DNA from: Candidatus Zixiibacteriota bacterium
GTDB taxonomy: Bacteria; Zixibacteria; MSB-5A5; GN15; FEB-12
Assembly: GCA_020351995.1 (NCBI GenBank)
Contig: CP070674.1
Location: 1,949,077 to 2,013,076 of the forward strand
Direction of reading: 5' to 3'
DNA length: 64,000 bases
Below, one piece after another: positions 28,942 through 37,747 of the stretch. A model generated the notes under the pieces. The model was not told the DNA's origin, did not search any database, and saw only the letters and a list, made by a program, of their open reading frames with translations. A program made the translations under genes and the position numbers. The stretch's first letter is position 1. The number at the start of each line of letters is the position of its first letter.

Positions 28942-29069
28942 GTCATGAGAATTCCGTCAGGTCCACAGCAAGTTTGAGCCTGCCACCCATCAGCATAAAC
29001 GCTACAGTTATTGTATCCGTGCGTTTTCGATAATCACGGTAAGCGGATGTTGCATTGTCGCTTACGGGA

Positions 29070-29235
29070 GTTTGGGTTCGTTTCGTCATTTTTTTAGTTT
29101 TCAGTTCGGATGTCGAAACCTCCGCCTGTCGGCGGACCTGACGGCAGGGGATTTCGACCTACTTCTTGCCGTAATCGCATACCAGTTTGCTAATTGCGCG
29201 GGTTTGGGTTCGTTTCGGCATTTTTTTGTTTTTGC
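29070..29235 (+). repeat. Two direct copies of a GTTTGGGTTCGTTTCG-type repeat
   Basis: Copies begin at 29070 and 29202, each about 32 nt and almost identical: GTTTGGGTTCGTTTCG, then CATTTTTTT after one changed base. They bracket an inverted repeat. The stretch 28942-29477 holds no supportable gene; a 63-codon frame across it arises from the repeats themselves. Confidence 0.75.
29112..29158. repeat. Imperfect inverted repeat between the direct repeats
   Basis: GTCGAAA (29112-29118) pairs with TTTCGAC (29152-29158). Inner arms match at about 14 of 19 positions and contain a CCGCCTGTCGGCGG palindrome. Together with the flanking direct repeats it looks like a non-coding palindromic element. Confidence 0.55.
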
Positions 29236-29477
29236 TTTTTTCATCTCTTTGATCGCAGCATGATGCGGTCACTCTTTTCCTTTCTACTTAGGCCTCTGAA
29301 TTGGGAATTTGCTGAGGTTTTGTAGCTGAAGTGTTTACCAAGCGACATCACCATGCAAGTTAGACTTCGTTTCCGGAAAACCGACCTACCTCTTTTTCTG
29401 ATTGACTCGCGATAATACAGGTTCTATCCTTGATTGGTTTCGGAAATCTATCCAGTTTCAATATAAAGGTGCGCGCT

Positions 29478-31676
29478 ATGAGACTGCGTATCACAGCTAT
29501 GGTTCTCGCTCTATTGGCCCTGCCAGCGGTCGTTGGAGCACAAAAGAAGCAACTGACTCTTGAAGATATAATCCTGTCAGACAAATTCGACGGCGACTTT
29601 CTGAATCAACCCCGGTGGCACGCCGACAGCCAATATTTCACGTTTCTGATGACCGACACCACTGACGGCGTAACCTCGGTCTGGCGGCACGATGCCGAAA
29701 CAGGCGAAGAGACAATCATGCTCGACGGCCACGAACTGACCCGACCCGGGTCGGAAGACCCGATCAGCCTTGACGAATACTGCCTTTCGGACGACGGTTC
29801 GAAAATCCTGATCCATACCGATACGGTTTCGGTCTGGCGGTGGTCGCAGTTAGGCAGGTGTTTTGTTTATAACCTTACAACCGAGGCAGTTCAGCCGGTT
29901 TACGAAGGCGAAGAGACGATCACCAATGTCAAGTTCTCCCCCGACGGCAACATGGTCGGGTTTGTTCTTAACAACGATATTTACGTGAAAGACCTTACGA
30001 GCGGCAATACCTGCCGGTGGACCCACGACGGTTCGGAGGTAATCATTAACGGCAAGTTTGACTGGGCGTACGAGGAAGAATTCGGTTGTGTAAATGGGTG
30101 GGAGTGGTCGCCCGACAGCAAGAAGATAGCTTTCTGGCGATTGGATCAATCGGGCGTGCCGGAGTTCAGCTGGATAGACTACAATCCACTGCATCAGGAG
30201 ATCATCACGATCCGTTACCCCAAGGCAGGCGATCCGGTGGCGGTGCCGCAAATCGGTGTAATAAATATCGAAGCCGACACTACGGTATGGATAGATATCG
30301 GTGAAGAGACCGATGTTTATATCCCCCGCATTAAATGGACGAACAGTAGCGATACGCTCAGTATCATGTGGCTCAACCGCGCCCAGAACCATCTGGAACT
30401 GCTTCTGGTGGACGTAAATAACGGGCAGACCGACATCGTGCTGACGGAGACGGATTCGTGCTATGTGGATGTTCACGATAACCTGATTTTTCTCGAAGGG
30501 AAGGATCAACTCGTCTGGACCTCGGAGATTGACGGTTACAATCATATCTACATCTACACTACCAACGGACAGTTGGTACAACAGGTGACTATCGGCGAGT
30601 GGGATGTAATCGAGGTATACGGCGTGGATGAAGAGAACGAGACCGTATATTTCCGGGCCAACAAAGACGGGTATACCGAGTGGCATATATACGCGGCGTC
30701 GATGGACGGCAGAGAGGTCAAGAAAATATCGGCAGAGCCGGGATGGCACAAGGCGTATTTCTCAAAGGATTGTCGTTATTTCATCGATGAGTATTCCAAC
30801 GCCCGAACCCCTCTTAAGACGGCGTTGAAGAGGGCCGACGGAACTACTGCGCGGATGCTTCGAGAGAACGAGATGCCGGTGCTGGATGAATACGAGCTTT
30901 CGTTTTTGGAGACATTCACATTCACGGCCGAAGACGGCGCCATACTGGACGCCTTTATGATTAGACCGGCGGATTTCGACGAATCCAAGAAGTACCCGGT
31001 CCTGGTTTATTGTTATGGCGGGCCGTACGGGCAGCAGGTGATGAATGAGTGGGGCAAGGACAGTGGAACGAGATGGCTTCTTCAGCAAAATTATCTCGCG
31101 CAACATGGTTATATTGTTTTCTGTGTTGATAATCGCGGGGTCGGTTGTCGCGGTAAAGCGGACCGTAATCTTGTCTTCGGTGACCTAGCCAAGTGGCCGG
31201 TGCATGATCATATCCGGGCGGCCAAGTACCTGACGAGTCTCCCTTATGTAGATAGAGATCGGATTGGCATTTATGGCTGGAGTTTCGGTGGATACGTGAC
31301 ACTTCATGCAATGTGCAGGGCGCCGGAGTATTTCAAGGTTGGTGTGGCCGGAGCGCCCGTTACGAATTACGAGCTATACGATGCGATATACACCGAACGG
31401 TTCATGATGGAGCCGGGGGAGAATCCGGAGGGTTACAAAACGTCTTCAGTGTTTACATACATTGACGGGCTTGAGGGCAAGCTTCTGATAGTGCACGGTG
31501 CTAAGGACGACAATGTACATTTTCAAAACACGATGCAGTTGGCTGAGGTGCTCCAGAAAGCAGGTAAGAAGTTCGAGATGATGATTTATCCGAGTCAGCC
31601 TCATGGGTTTTCCGGCAAGCAGATTAAGTTGCATCAGACCCGGACGATGTTTGATTTTATTATTGACAATTTGTGA
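29478..31676 (+). CDS. Secreted S9-family prolyl oligopeptidase / dipeptidyl peptidase IV-like protease
   Basis: 733 residues. Start at ATG 29478, the one that gives a clean signal peptide (to about A22) and has AAAGGTG before it; a start 48 nt earlier would add an unlikely extension. The N-terminal part is a beta-propeller (W-S-P-D-S-K-K-I-A-F-W, S-W-I-D-Y and similar blades), including E-E-E-F, which in DPP IV holds the substrate amino terminus. The C-terminal alpha/beta-hydrolase domain has G-W-S-F-G-G (Ser602), Asp677 in G-A-K-D-D-N and His709 in Q-P-H-G-F. It probably removes X-Pro dipeptides from peptides in the periplasm. Flanked by non-coding repeats. Confidence 0.93.
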   Translation: MRLRITAMVLALLALPAVVGAQKKQLTLEDIILSDKFDGDFLNQPRWHADSQYFTFLMTDTTDGVTSVWRHDAETGEETIMLDGHELTRPGSEDPISLDEYCLSDDGSKILIHTDTVSVWRWSQLGRCFVYNLTTEAVQPVYEGEETITNVKFSPDGNMVGFVLNNDIYVKDLTSGNTCRWTHDGSEVIINGKFDWAYEEEFGCVNGWEWSPDSKKIAFWRLDQSGVPEFSWIDYNPLHQEIITIRYPKAGDPVAVPQIGVINIEADTTVWIDIGEETDVYIPRIKWTNSSDTLSIMWLNRAQNHLELLLVDVNNGQTDIVLTETDSCYVDVHDNLIFLEGKDQLVWTSEIDGYNHIYIYTTNGQLVQQVTIGEWDVIEVYGVDEENETVYFRANKDGYTEWHIYAASMDGREVKKISAEPGWHKAYFSKDCRYFIDEYSNARTPLKTALKRADGTTARMLRENEMPVLDEYELSFLETFTFTAEDGAILDAFMIRPADFDESKKYPVLVYCYGGPYGQQVMNEWGKDSGTRWLLQQNYLAQHGYIVFCVDNRGVGCRGKADRNLVFGDLAKWPVHDHIRAAKYLTSLPYVDRDRIGIYGWSFGGYVTLHAMCRAPEYFKVGVAGAPVTNYELYDAIYTERFMMEPGENPEGYKTSSVFTYIDGLEGKLLIVHGAKDDNVHFQNTMQLAEVLQKAGKKFEMMIYPSQPHGFSGKQIKLHQTRTMFDFIIDNL

Positions 31677-31806
31677 GCCCGAAAAGTATGACGCCGGGGT
31701 CATTCTCTTCTGAGTAGAAACCCCCTCAGTCGCCCTTATCAGGGGGAGGAAGAGGCCGGTTGCTGTGTCAAAGCAGAGGAGGTTATGCGTTATGACCCCA
31801 CCGCAA

Positions 31807-31820
31807 GCTGTGGGGCACCC
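31807..31820 (+). repeat. Copy 1 of a 14-nt repeat flanking the FG-GAP gene
   Basis: GCTGTGGGGCACCC, identical to 33634-33647 on the other side of the gene at 31914-33383. The surrounding 31677-31913 region has no other gene that I can support. Confidence 0.5.
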
Positions 31821-31913
31821 GGCACAGATTGTGATGTAAAGACTCTTCAATGGCGGGTTCGAATCCTTCGGAGCTCGGGACAGAAACAGACCCGCTCTAC
31901 TTGTTGGATCGAA

Positions 31914-33383
31914 TTATTTCAGCAGAGCCATCTTCTTGATGGCCTCCTGGTCGCCAGCCTTTAAACGGCACAGATAGACTCCTGTGGCAACAGGTATTCC
32001 CTCGTCATTGGTGCCGTTCCACGCGACATTGTGGGTTCCGGCCGGAAGCTCTGCATTCAGCAGGTGACGGACGGCCTGTCCACTGATATTGTAAATCGTA
32101 ATATCGACCCCTGACCGGCTGGGCAGATCAAACCCGATCGTAGTGAACGGATTGAAAGGGTTGGGATAGTTTTGGCGAAGCTCGAATTTGTCGGGGAGGC
32201 TGAATGTCTCCGTATCCTCGCCGATGGCCGTCAAAACCGTTGTGTTCATGAGGATGGCGACGTCGTTTGAGGCGGTATTGACCACGGCCAGATCTACCTT
32301 ACCATCGCCGTCATAGTCTTCCGAATTCAAGAAAATAGGCCTGGTGCAGACTTCATACTTTGAATCCAGAGTAAAACCGCCATCGCCGTCGTTGATCAGA
32401 ATAGAAACCGTATCGTGAGTATGACAGGTGACGGCAACGTCATCGTATCCATCACTGTCAAAATCGGCCATTGAGATTGAATATGGCATGGTCAGCACGG
32501 GGTAAAAGACCATATCGGCAAAGGTGGCGTCGCCGTAGTTATCGAAAACCGTAACCATGTCTATGCTCTGGTCGGCCAGGACAAGGTCCTTGTCGCCGTC
32601 ATCATTGATATCGCTGGCGCATATTCCGGAGAAGCCGGCGTAACCTCCGCCTATCTGGTTTTCGAGGGTGAAGTCAGCGCTCCCGTCATTGGTAAATATC
32701 CAGATACTGTTGGCGGGGTCCCAGGTGCTTGTGACAGCCAGGTCACAATTGCCATCGGAGTTTAGATCGCTGGCGCACAGGCGCATAATTGATTCTCCGG
32801 CAGTGAAGGAAGTATCCAGTGTAAAGGCCCCGGCGCCATCGTTCAGGAATATACAAACGGTATCATTGGCATAGCCCGCCATGGCCAGGTCGTCGTAAGT
32901 ATCGCCGTTGAAGTCGGCGGCACAAATGTCCCGGCTGCTTTTTAAGGTGGACTCATACGATGCCATTAAAGTGAAGACTCCGTTTCCGTCATTGTCCCAG
33001 ATACGCAGGGAATCCTTTTTGTTTTCGTCCCACATGGTCATGGAGGCGGCCAAGTCAATATCGCCATCATGGTCAAAATCACCGGAACAGACGACAGTTG
33101 GACAATCGCCAATAGCGTATTCGACAGCAGAGGCGAATGTGCCATCACCGTTGTTGAGAAGAATCGAGACTCCGCTGTTGGGGTCCATAACCGGCAGAAG
33201 GTCCCAATCCTGATGGGTCACAGCCAGATCAGGATGGCCATCGCCATCAAAATCAGCGGAGCAGAACGCGCCGGGTTCCTCTCCGGTGGAGTATTTGACG
33301 GGCGGATCAAAGGTTGCGGCGGAAGCCAGCGAGCCGGCAAAAAGGATAAGCAGCGTGACGGTCAATTTTCTGGCAATCAACAT
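31914..33383 (-). CDS. Secreted FG-GAP/VCBS repeat protein with YPNPFNP-type C-terminal sorting domain
   Basis: 489 residues. Signal peptide to about A23 (S-L-A-S-A-A), then seven or more FG-GAP/VCBS repeats of about 45 residues, each with D-F-D-x-D-G or D-I-N-D-D-G calcium-binding loops (for example D-F-D-G-D-G-H-P-D-L-A-V). The last 80 residues form a sorting-type module: F-E-L-R-Q-N-Y-P-N-P-F-N-P, then a beta-sandwich with G-V-Y-L-C-R-L. That module is typical of proteins exported by type IX-like systems in FCB bacteria. GGGAGGA precedes the ATG. Likely a cell-surface, calcium-stabilised propeller that binds ligand or matrix. No secretion-system genes are present here. Confidence 0.9.
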   Translation of the reverse strand: MLIARKLTVTLLILFAGSLASAATFDPPVKYSTGEEPGAFCSADFDGDGHPDLAVTHQDWDLLPVMDPNSGVSILLNNGDGTFASAVEYAIGDCPTVVCSGDFDHDGDIDLAASMTMWDENKKDSLRIWDNDGNGVFTLMASYESTLKSSRDICAADFNGDTYDDLAMAGYANDTVCIFLNDGAGAFTLDTSFTAGESIMRLCASDLNSDGNCDLAVTSTWDPANSIWIFTNDGSADFTLENQIGGGYAGFSGICASDINDDGDKDLVLADQSIDMVTVFDNYGDATFADMVFYPVLTMPYSISMADFDSDGYDDVAVTCHTHDTVSILINDGDGGFTLDSKYEVCTRPIFLNSEDYDGDGKVDLAVVNTASNDVAILMNTTVLTAIGEDTETFSLPDKFELRQNYPNPFNPFTTIGFDLPSRSGVDITIYNISGQAVRHLLNAELPAGTHNVAWNGTNDEGIPVATGVYLCRLKAGDQEAIKKMALLK

Positions 33384-33552
33384 GGTATTCCTCCCTGTGG
33401 CCGAGTGCAGTCGGACCTGTTGAGATTCTCAAGTTTCTACTTCTGTTGATCTGCTCGGACGGAGAGGTAAAAAGGCACGATGAATAGCAGATTCCCCTGT
33501 ATTATATGGATATCGGAGTCTGAGGGCGGGGGCTTTAGAAAAGAGAAGATGG

Positions 33553-33572
33553 ATTCCTGCTTTCGCAGGAAT
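33553..33572. repeat. Palindromic intergenic element
   Basis: ATTCCTGC (33553-33560) and GCAGGAAT (33565-33572) form a perfect 8-bp stem with a TTTC loop. This type of palindrome is common in bacterial intergenic DNA. Region 33384-33743 holds this and the second 14-nt repeat, but no gene. Confidence 0.6.
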
Positions 33573-33633
33573 GACGCGACACTTGGGTTTCGCGGTTCAT
33601 AGCAGGATCGCGTCCTCTGAAGCCCAGGACCGG

Positions 33634-33647
33634 GCTGTGGGGCACCC
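33634..33647 (+). repeat. Copy 2 of the 14-nt repeat flanking the FG-GAP gene
   Basis: GCTGTGGGGCACCC, exact match to 31807-31820, same orientation. Confidence 0.5.
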
Positions 33648-33743
33648 AACTTTAGAACAGGGACGGCGGGAAGGTACGGAGCATTTTGAGTTCAGCCCGG
33701 CAGGACGATTTCTCAAGGATAGCATGAGCGGGAGCAGTGATTA

Positions 33744-35129
33744 TCAGAAGAAGGGCTGCCACTTCGCCTTATCTGGGGGTGAGGTAGCGTAACTGACGAA
33801 TATCAGGCAGAATAATGACAGACCGAGAGCGGGATAAATGGTTTCAAGCCCCCACGGTTGCCCGGCAACTTCCCACAGGATAGTGATGATCATTCCGGCT
33901 GCGATCGAGCAGACGCCACCGGCGGGAGTGGCGCGTTTCCAGAAGAAAGCGGCCATGACGGCGGGAGTTATTCCAACACCGTACATCGTGTAAGCATAAA
34001 TAGCCATCTCGAGCACTTTTTCAAAGAACTGTACTTGTAGATACGCGATCAGACCGAGAAAAACTACGACGATGCGTGAATAGAGGACCATCTTCTTCTG
34101 AGGCAGGTCAGGGTTAACGAAACGCTGGTAAATATCACGCATTATGTTCGTGGCCGGTACCAGCAGGAATGAGTCGGCGGTGGAAACTATGACGGCAACG
34201 ATGGCCGACAGACACAAACATCCGATGAGTATTGGCAAAGCTTCCTTAACCGAGTAGAGGATGACAGATTCGGAGTCGATGCCCTTGAAAACAGAACTGC
34301 CAATGACCGCCAGAAAAACAATGAGAGTTTCTATAATTACTGTTCCAATTATCCAGCCAACCACAGATCGTTTAGCGGTGCGTTCATCGCGAGCCGAGAA
34401 GAAACGTTGATACATGCCGGACTCTCCCAGTAGCAAGAGCATCGTCGGCAAAGAGTAGCTTAAGGCTTTGCGCACGGTCATATCGCCCAGCACGGAGAAG
34501 TGGGTTTCGGGCAGATTGTTCATCACGCCCTCCCATCCCCCGGCGTTGTTTAAGAGAAACGGCAGGGCAATGAATAGGCCGATGATCATGATAACGCCGT
34601 TGACGACATCGGTATATGCCACCGATATCAGTCCCGCCAGAACGGTATAACCGATGACAAATATAGCGGTGATGATGATGCCCTCTTCGACAGGAATGCC
34701 GGTAATTAAATTGAGGACCATCCCCCCCGCTCGGAACTGGTAACTGACGATAGCGGTGTAGGCGATAATAGTTACGATAGTGCCCAAAAGGCGGGCGTAC
34801 TTGTTGAAGCGGGCTTCGAGGATATCCGGCACGGTGTATTGTCCGAATTTGCGCGCGCGTCCGGCGATGAGGTACAGTATTATCAGGGCTGCCCAGACAC
34901 CGGCATCGAACCACAGAGCGGGCAGGCCCCGGTCATAAGCGAGTCCGGCGGAGGCGATAATTGAGCCCGACCCGATCCAGGTGGCCAGCAGGGTGCCAAC
35001 CAACACTTTGGCCGAGAGTTTGCGGCCGGCAACCATGAAGTCGTCCTGAGTTTTGACATATTTGCTTCGGTAGGCGCCGACGCCGATGAGGATTATCAGG
35101 TAGGCGATTATGACCCAGAAGTAGATCAT
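33744..35129 (-). CDS. Sodium:solute symporter (SSS family)
   Basis: 461 residues with about 12 or 13 membrane helices. Family signatures: the first helix-loop with Y-x-x-T-Q-D-D-F-M-V-A-G-R-K-L (the SSS R-x-L motif), G-T-L-L-A-T-W-I-G-S-G-S, Y-T-V-P-D-I-L-E-A-R-F, the helix-5 stretch A-Y-T-D-V-V-N-G-V-I-M, and S-T-A-D-S-F-L-L-V-P-A-T-N in helix 8 (the sodium site). It imports a solute with sodium across the inner membrane. The substrate cannot be read from sequence; proline, sugars, pantothenate and others are possible. It stands alone; the FG-GAP gene lies downstream and an M14 peptidase upstream, all in the same direction. Confidence 0.92.
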   Translation of the reverse strand: MIYFWVIIAYLIILIGVGAYRSKYVKTQDDFMVAGRKLSAKVLVGTLLATWIGSGSIIASAGLAYDRGLPALWFDAGVWAALIILYLIAGRARKFGQYTVPDILEARFNKYARLLGTIVTIIAYTAIVSYQFRAGGMVLNLITGIPVEEGIIITAIFVIGYTVLAGLISVAYTDVVNGVIMIIGLFIALPFLLNNAGGWEGVMNNLPETHFSVLGDMTVRKALSYSLPTMLLLLGESGMYQRFFSARDERTAKRSVVGWIIGTVIIETLIVFLAVIGSSVFKGIDSESVILYSVKEALPILIGCLCLSAIVAVIVSTADSFLLVPATNIMRDIYQRFVNPDLPQKKMVLYSRIVVVFLGLIAYLQVQFFEKVLEMAIYAYTMYGVGITPAVMAAFFWKRATPAGGVCSIAAGMIITILWEVAGQPWGLETIYPALGLSLFCLIFVSYATSPPDKAKWQPFF

Positions 35130-35233
35130 GAGCGATGCTGCTTCAACGTTAAGATTGATTCAGAAATTACTTTAGACAAAGCTAAAGGGTCAGGGTTGAG
35201 GGGGCAAGTAGTTTTTGCGTTTCCGCAATACAA

Positions 35234-35261
35234 AGGCCACCCGCATTGAAGCAGGTGGCCT
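35234..35261 (-). terminator. Terminator-like hairpin after the first M14 peptidase gene
   Basis: AGGCCACC (35234-35241) pairs with GGTGGCCT (35254-35261); on the minus strand the stem is followed only by TTTG. It lies 42 nt past the peptidase stop. Confidence 0.6.
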
Positions 35262-35303
35262 GGTTTGTTCAGACATCGCCAGACGTCCCTGGTGGATTCG
35301 CGT

Positions 35304-37607
35304 CTACGGACAGATTGGCTCGGGTCCGTCTTTCTTGAGGTAGTTGATCAGGTACCTGGCGTCAAGCTGGTCCACGCTGCCGTCACCATTCGCGTCGCCC
35401 GCTTCCATCGGGTCCGGGGCCGGACCACCCTTGTGAAGATAATCGATCAGGAACGAGACATCGTCCATCGTTACCTCCCCGTCGCCATCGGCATCGCCGC
35501 AGACGTATGCCTCTTCGCAGGCATCGCCGATACCGTCGCCGTCGCTATCCGTCTGGTCGGGGTTCCAGACGTATGGGCAGTTGTCGTCGGGGCAGGTGTT
35601 TTCGGGATGGTCGGGATCGCCGAAACCGTCGCCGTCGGTATCGAAACAGATTTCTTCTTCGACGGTAACGTTACCAAAAGTAGAAAAGTCGCTCCATTGA
35701 TTCTCGGCATCCTTAGCGGCGACGCGGTAATAGTAATCGCCGGCGGCTTTGTCGTAGAAGTTGTAAACAGTGTCAGTTATATCTGAAGCTATTACCGTTT
35801 CTGTTTCGAAGTGCATGACAGGGTAAATGTCATCAATTTTAAAATGGCCGGCATCTTTGTGTGAGTCGGCAATCAGCCGCACCCAGACGGTTTGACCGAC
35901 ATATGCTGAAAGGTCAAACAGTCCTTCTATCCACCCGAAGGACTTTCCGGTGATGCCATTGCCGAGGTTGAAGCCCTGCGGGTCATCATTGGTGGTGATG
36001 TTGCCGGGAATCGATTCGAAGGTTACGCCGTCGGTAGATACCTGAACATACATATACTCGAAACCGCTGTTCATATCATAGTCAGTCCAGAATTTAAGCG
36101 AGTCCCCATCGGTGACAAAAACAGGATCCTTGCTCAGTAACGTCTCGCCGCCCCAGAAGATGACGTAGAACGATGAGGGTGCCGAATAAAATTCATAAGT
36201 GTAGATGGCGAAGAGTTCTGTAATCCAGTTGTCAGCATTGTCGACAGGGTCAAGTGTCTTAAGCGGCGTCTGAAACTCCTTAAGTTCATACGAAACCGCG
36301 GGATTTACGTCATCAACATGTGTCCAATAGATAGTGTAGTCGGGACCCTGAACGCCGTCCGGCGCAAAGATAATAGGCCGTTCCGGCGGCAGGAGAGTGA
36401 AAATTGTATCGGCCAGGTACAGGGAGTCGGCCGCCCGGCACAGGAACATGCTTATGGGAATATTCTCTTCCACGTATTGCGGAATGAGGGCCGGATCCGG
36501 CCACAGGTCGCCGTCGGGAACCTCAACACAGATGCCGATAATCTTATCCTTAAGCGTCTGTTCGCCGTAATTCCAGTCGGCCGAACAACCGTTGGCTCGA
36601 CCGTACTCTTGCGGTACGTGGTTGCTGACGGCCGCCAGGGTATCGGTGATCAATCGATATATAATATCGTCAGGAGTCGCTGTCTGATTGTATGACCATG
36701 GCCAGAGGAAACTCCATCCGGCCGCGTGGTAGTCGGCCACAATTTCGAAGTGACGCGACAGGATGAAATCCCGCAGAGCCTGAGCTTCCGGCTCGGAGAA
36801 AGGCGCCGTTCCGCGGTAGTCGCCAGCATTAGTCATGGGAGAGGAGCCCTCATCGTCATAACCCCACATATAGTCGAAATTGCGGTTCAGGTCCACACCA
36901 TAGGTGCCATCGAGGTTGTCGCGACGATTTTTCCGCCAAATGCCTCCGCCTTCCGGATCTGTGAGTTCGTTGTAGTAGTATCCATCCGGATTGACCACGA
37001 GTACGAACCAGACCTCGCGGTTATCGACGATTTCCGTCACCTCGGGCAGAACACCGTAGTTGTCGGTGAGGTGATCCATGAAATGGAGCAGGGATTCGAC
37101 AGTCAAAGGTTCGCTGGCGTGAATGAGAGAGTTGAAGAACACCTCCGGTTCGTCCTCGTCTATGCCCGGATTGTCCGAGATTTTCACCGCCCAGATATCC
37201 CTGCCTTCAATGGTTTGACCGATGCTTGTTTTGTCGGTCATTATATCCGGGTGGGCGGCAATCATGGCGTCGAGGTAGGCATAGACCTCGCTGAGGGTTT
37301 TGTATCCGCCCATGCCGTCATACTCCGCGAGCATGGAGGCATAGTGGGCGGCAAGGTCATGATGCAGGATTTCGATACGAAAGCCGCGATTTCTGAGTCG
37401 GTCAAGACCATTCCGGTCACTGAACACATCGATGTAGTCCCCTTCAATCAGCGAGCCCTCGAAGCCCATGGCCTGAACCGCACGGGCCTGAAACGGGTGG
37501 TCGAGATAGACGCGAATTTGCATCATCTTCTCGTCAGCCGCCGAGACAGTGATGGAGAAAATAGCCAGAGCGGCCACTGTCACCATCACGCATCTTCTCA
37601 GTAGCAT
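35304..37607 (-). CDS. Secreted zinc carboxypeptidase (M14) with lectin-like, TSP3 and dockerin modules
   Basis: 767 residues. Signal peptide to about A24, a short pro-region, then an M14 domain (about 98-405) with zinc ligands H163 and E166 (I-H-A-S-E) and a later H in D-Y-H-A-A-G-W; the catalytic Glu is in G-I-C-V-E-V-P. The usual Arg of H-A-R-E is Ser here. The next 200 residues resemble the beta-sandwich of immune-inhibitor-A proteases, then a thrombospondin type 3 calcium stretch (D-T-D-G-D-G-F-G-D, D-S-D-G-D-G-I-G-D) and two dockerin repeats (G-D-A-D-G-D-G and G-D-A-N-G-D-G). Strong AAGGAGG before ATG. Exported peptidase on a calcium-dependent scaffold. Confidence 0.93.
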   Translation of the reverse strand: MLLRRCVMVTVAALAIFSITVSAADEKMMQIRVYLDHPFQARAVQAMGFEGSLIEGDYIDVFSDRNGLDRLRNRGFRIEILHHDLAAHYASMLAEYDGMGGYKTLSEVYAYLDAMIAAHPDIMTDKTSIGQTIEGRDIWAVKISDNPGIDEDEPEVFFNSLIHASEPLTVESLLHFMDHLTDNYGVLPEVTEIVDNREVWFVLVVNPDGYYYNELTDPEGGGIWRKNRRDNLDGTYGVDLNRNFDYMWGYDDEGSSPMTNAGDYRGTAPFSEPEAQALRDFILSRHFEIVADYHAAGWSFLWPWSYNQTATPDDIIYRLITDTLAAVSNHVPQEYGRANGCSADWNYGEQTLKDKIIGICVEVPDGDLWPDPALIPQYVEENIPISMFLCRAADSLYLADTIFTLLPPERPIIFAPDGVQGPDYTIYWTHVDDVNPAVSYELKEFQTPLKTLDPVDNADNWITELFAIYTYEFYSAPSSFYVIFWGGETLLSKDPVFVTDGDSLKFWTDYDMNSGFEYMYVQVSTDGVTFESIPGNITTNDDPQGFNLGNGITGKSFGWIEGLFDLSAYVGQTVWVRLIADSHKDAGHFKIDDIYPVMHFETETVIASDITDTVYNFYDKAAGDYYYRVAAKDAENQWSDFSTFGNVTVEEEICFDTDGDGFGDPDHPENTCPDDNCPYVWNPDQTDSDGDGIGDACEEAYVCGDADGDGEVTMDDVSFLIDYLHKGGPAPDPMEAGDANGDGSVDQLDARYLINYLKKDGPEPICP

Positions 37608-37747
37608 AATTCCTCCTTCTGTTGAATTGACTTTGTCGTGAAGTGTTTTACAGGGACAATGTCGTCTTTTGGAAGCGTGTGCACTCCCCTATCTTGTGCG
37701 CTACGGTAAAGAGTATTCGGTCAATTTATAAGCGAACCCGCCACGGC

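Noticed and set aside
29072-29263. A 63-codon frame with a repeated G-S-F-R-H-F-F motif
   Set aside because: The apparent protein repeat is caused by the two GTTTGGGTTCGTTTCG DNA repeats; there is no ribosome site and the region is palindromic.
29850-30749. A 299-codon minus-strand frame opposite the S9 peptidase
   Set aside because: It mirrors a conserved propeller gene in another frame and has no ribosome site, signal or domain.
31856-31866. GGTTCGAATCC, like a tRNA T-loop
   Set aside because: The surrounding bases do not form acceptor, D or anticodon stems and there is no CCA-type end, so it is a chance match or a decayed fragment.
36726-37604. A 292-codon plus-strand frame opposite the M14 peptidase
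   Set aside because: It is a shadow of the conserved minus-strand carboxypeptidase, which carries all zinc ligands.
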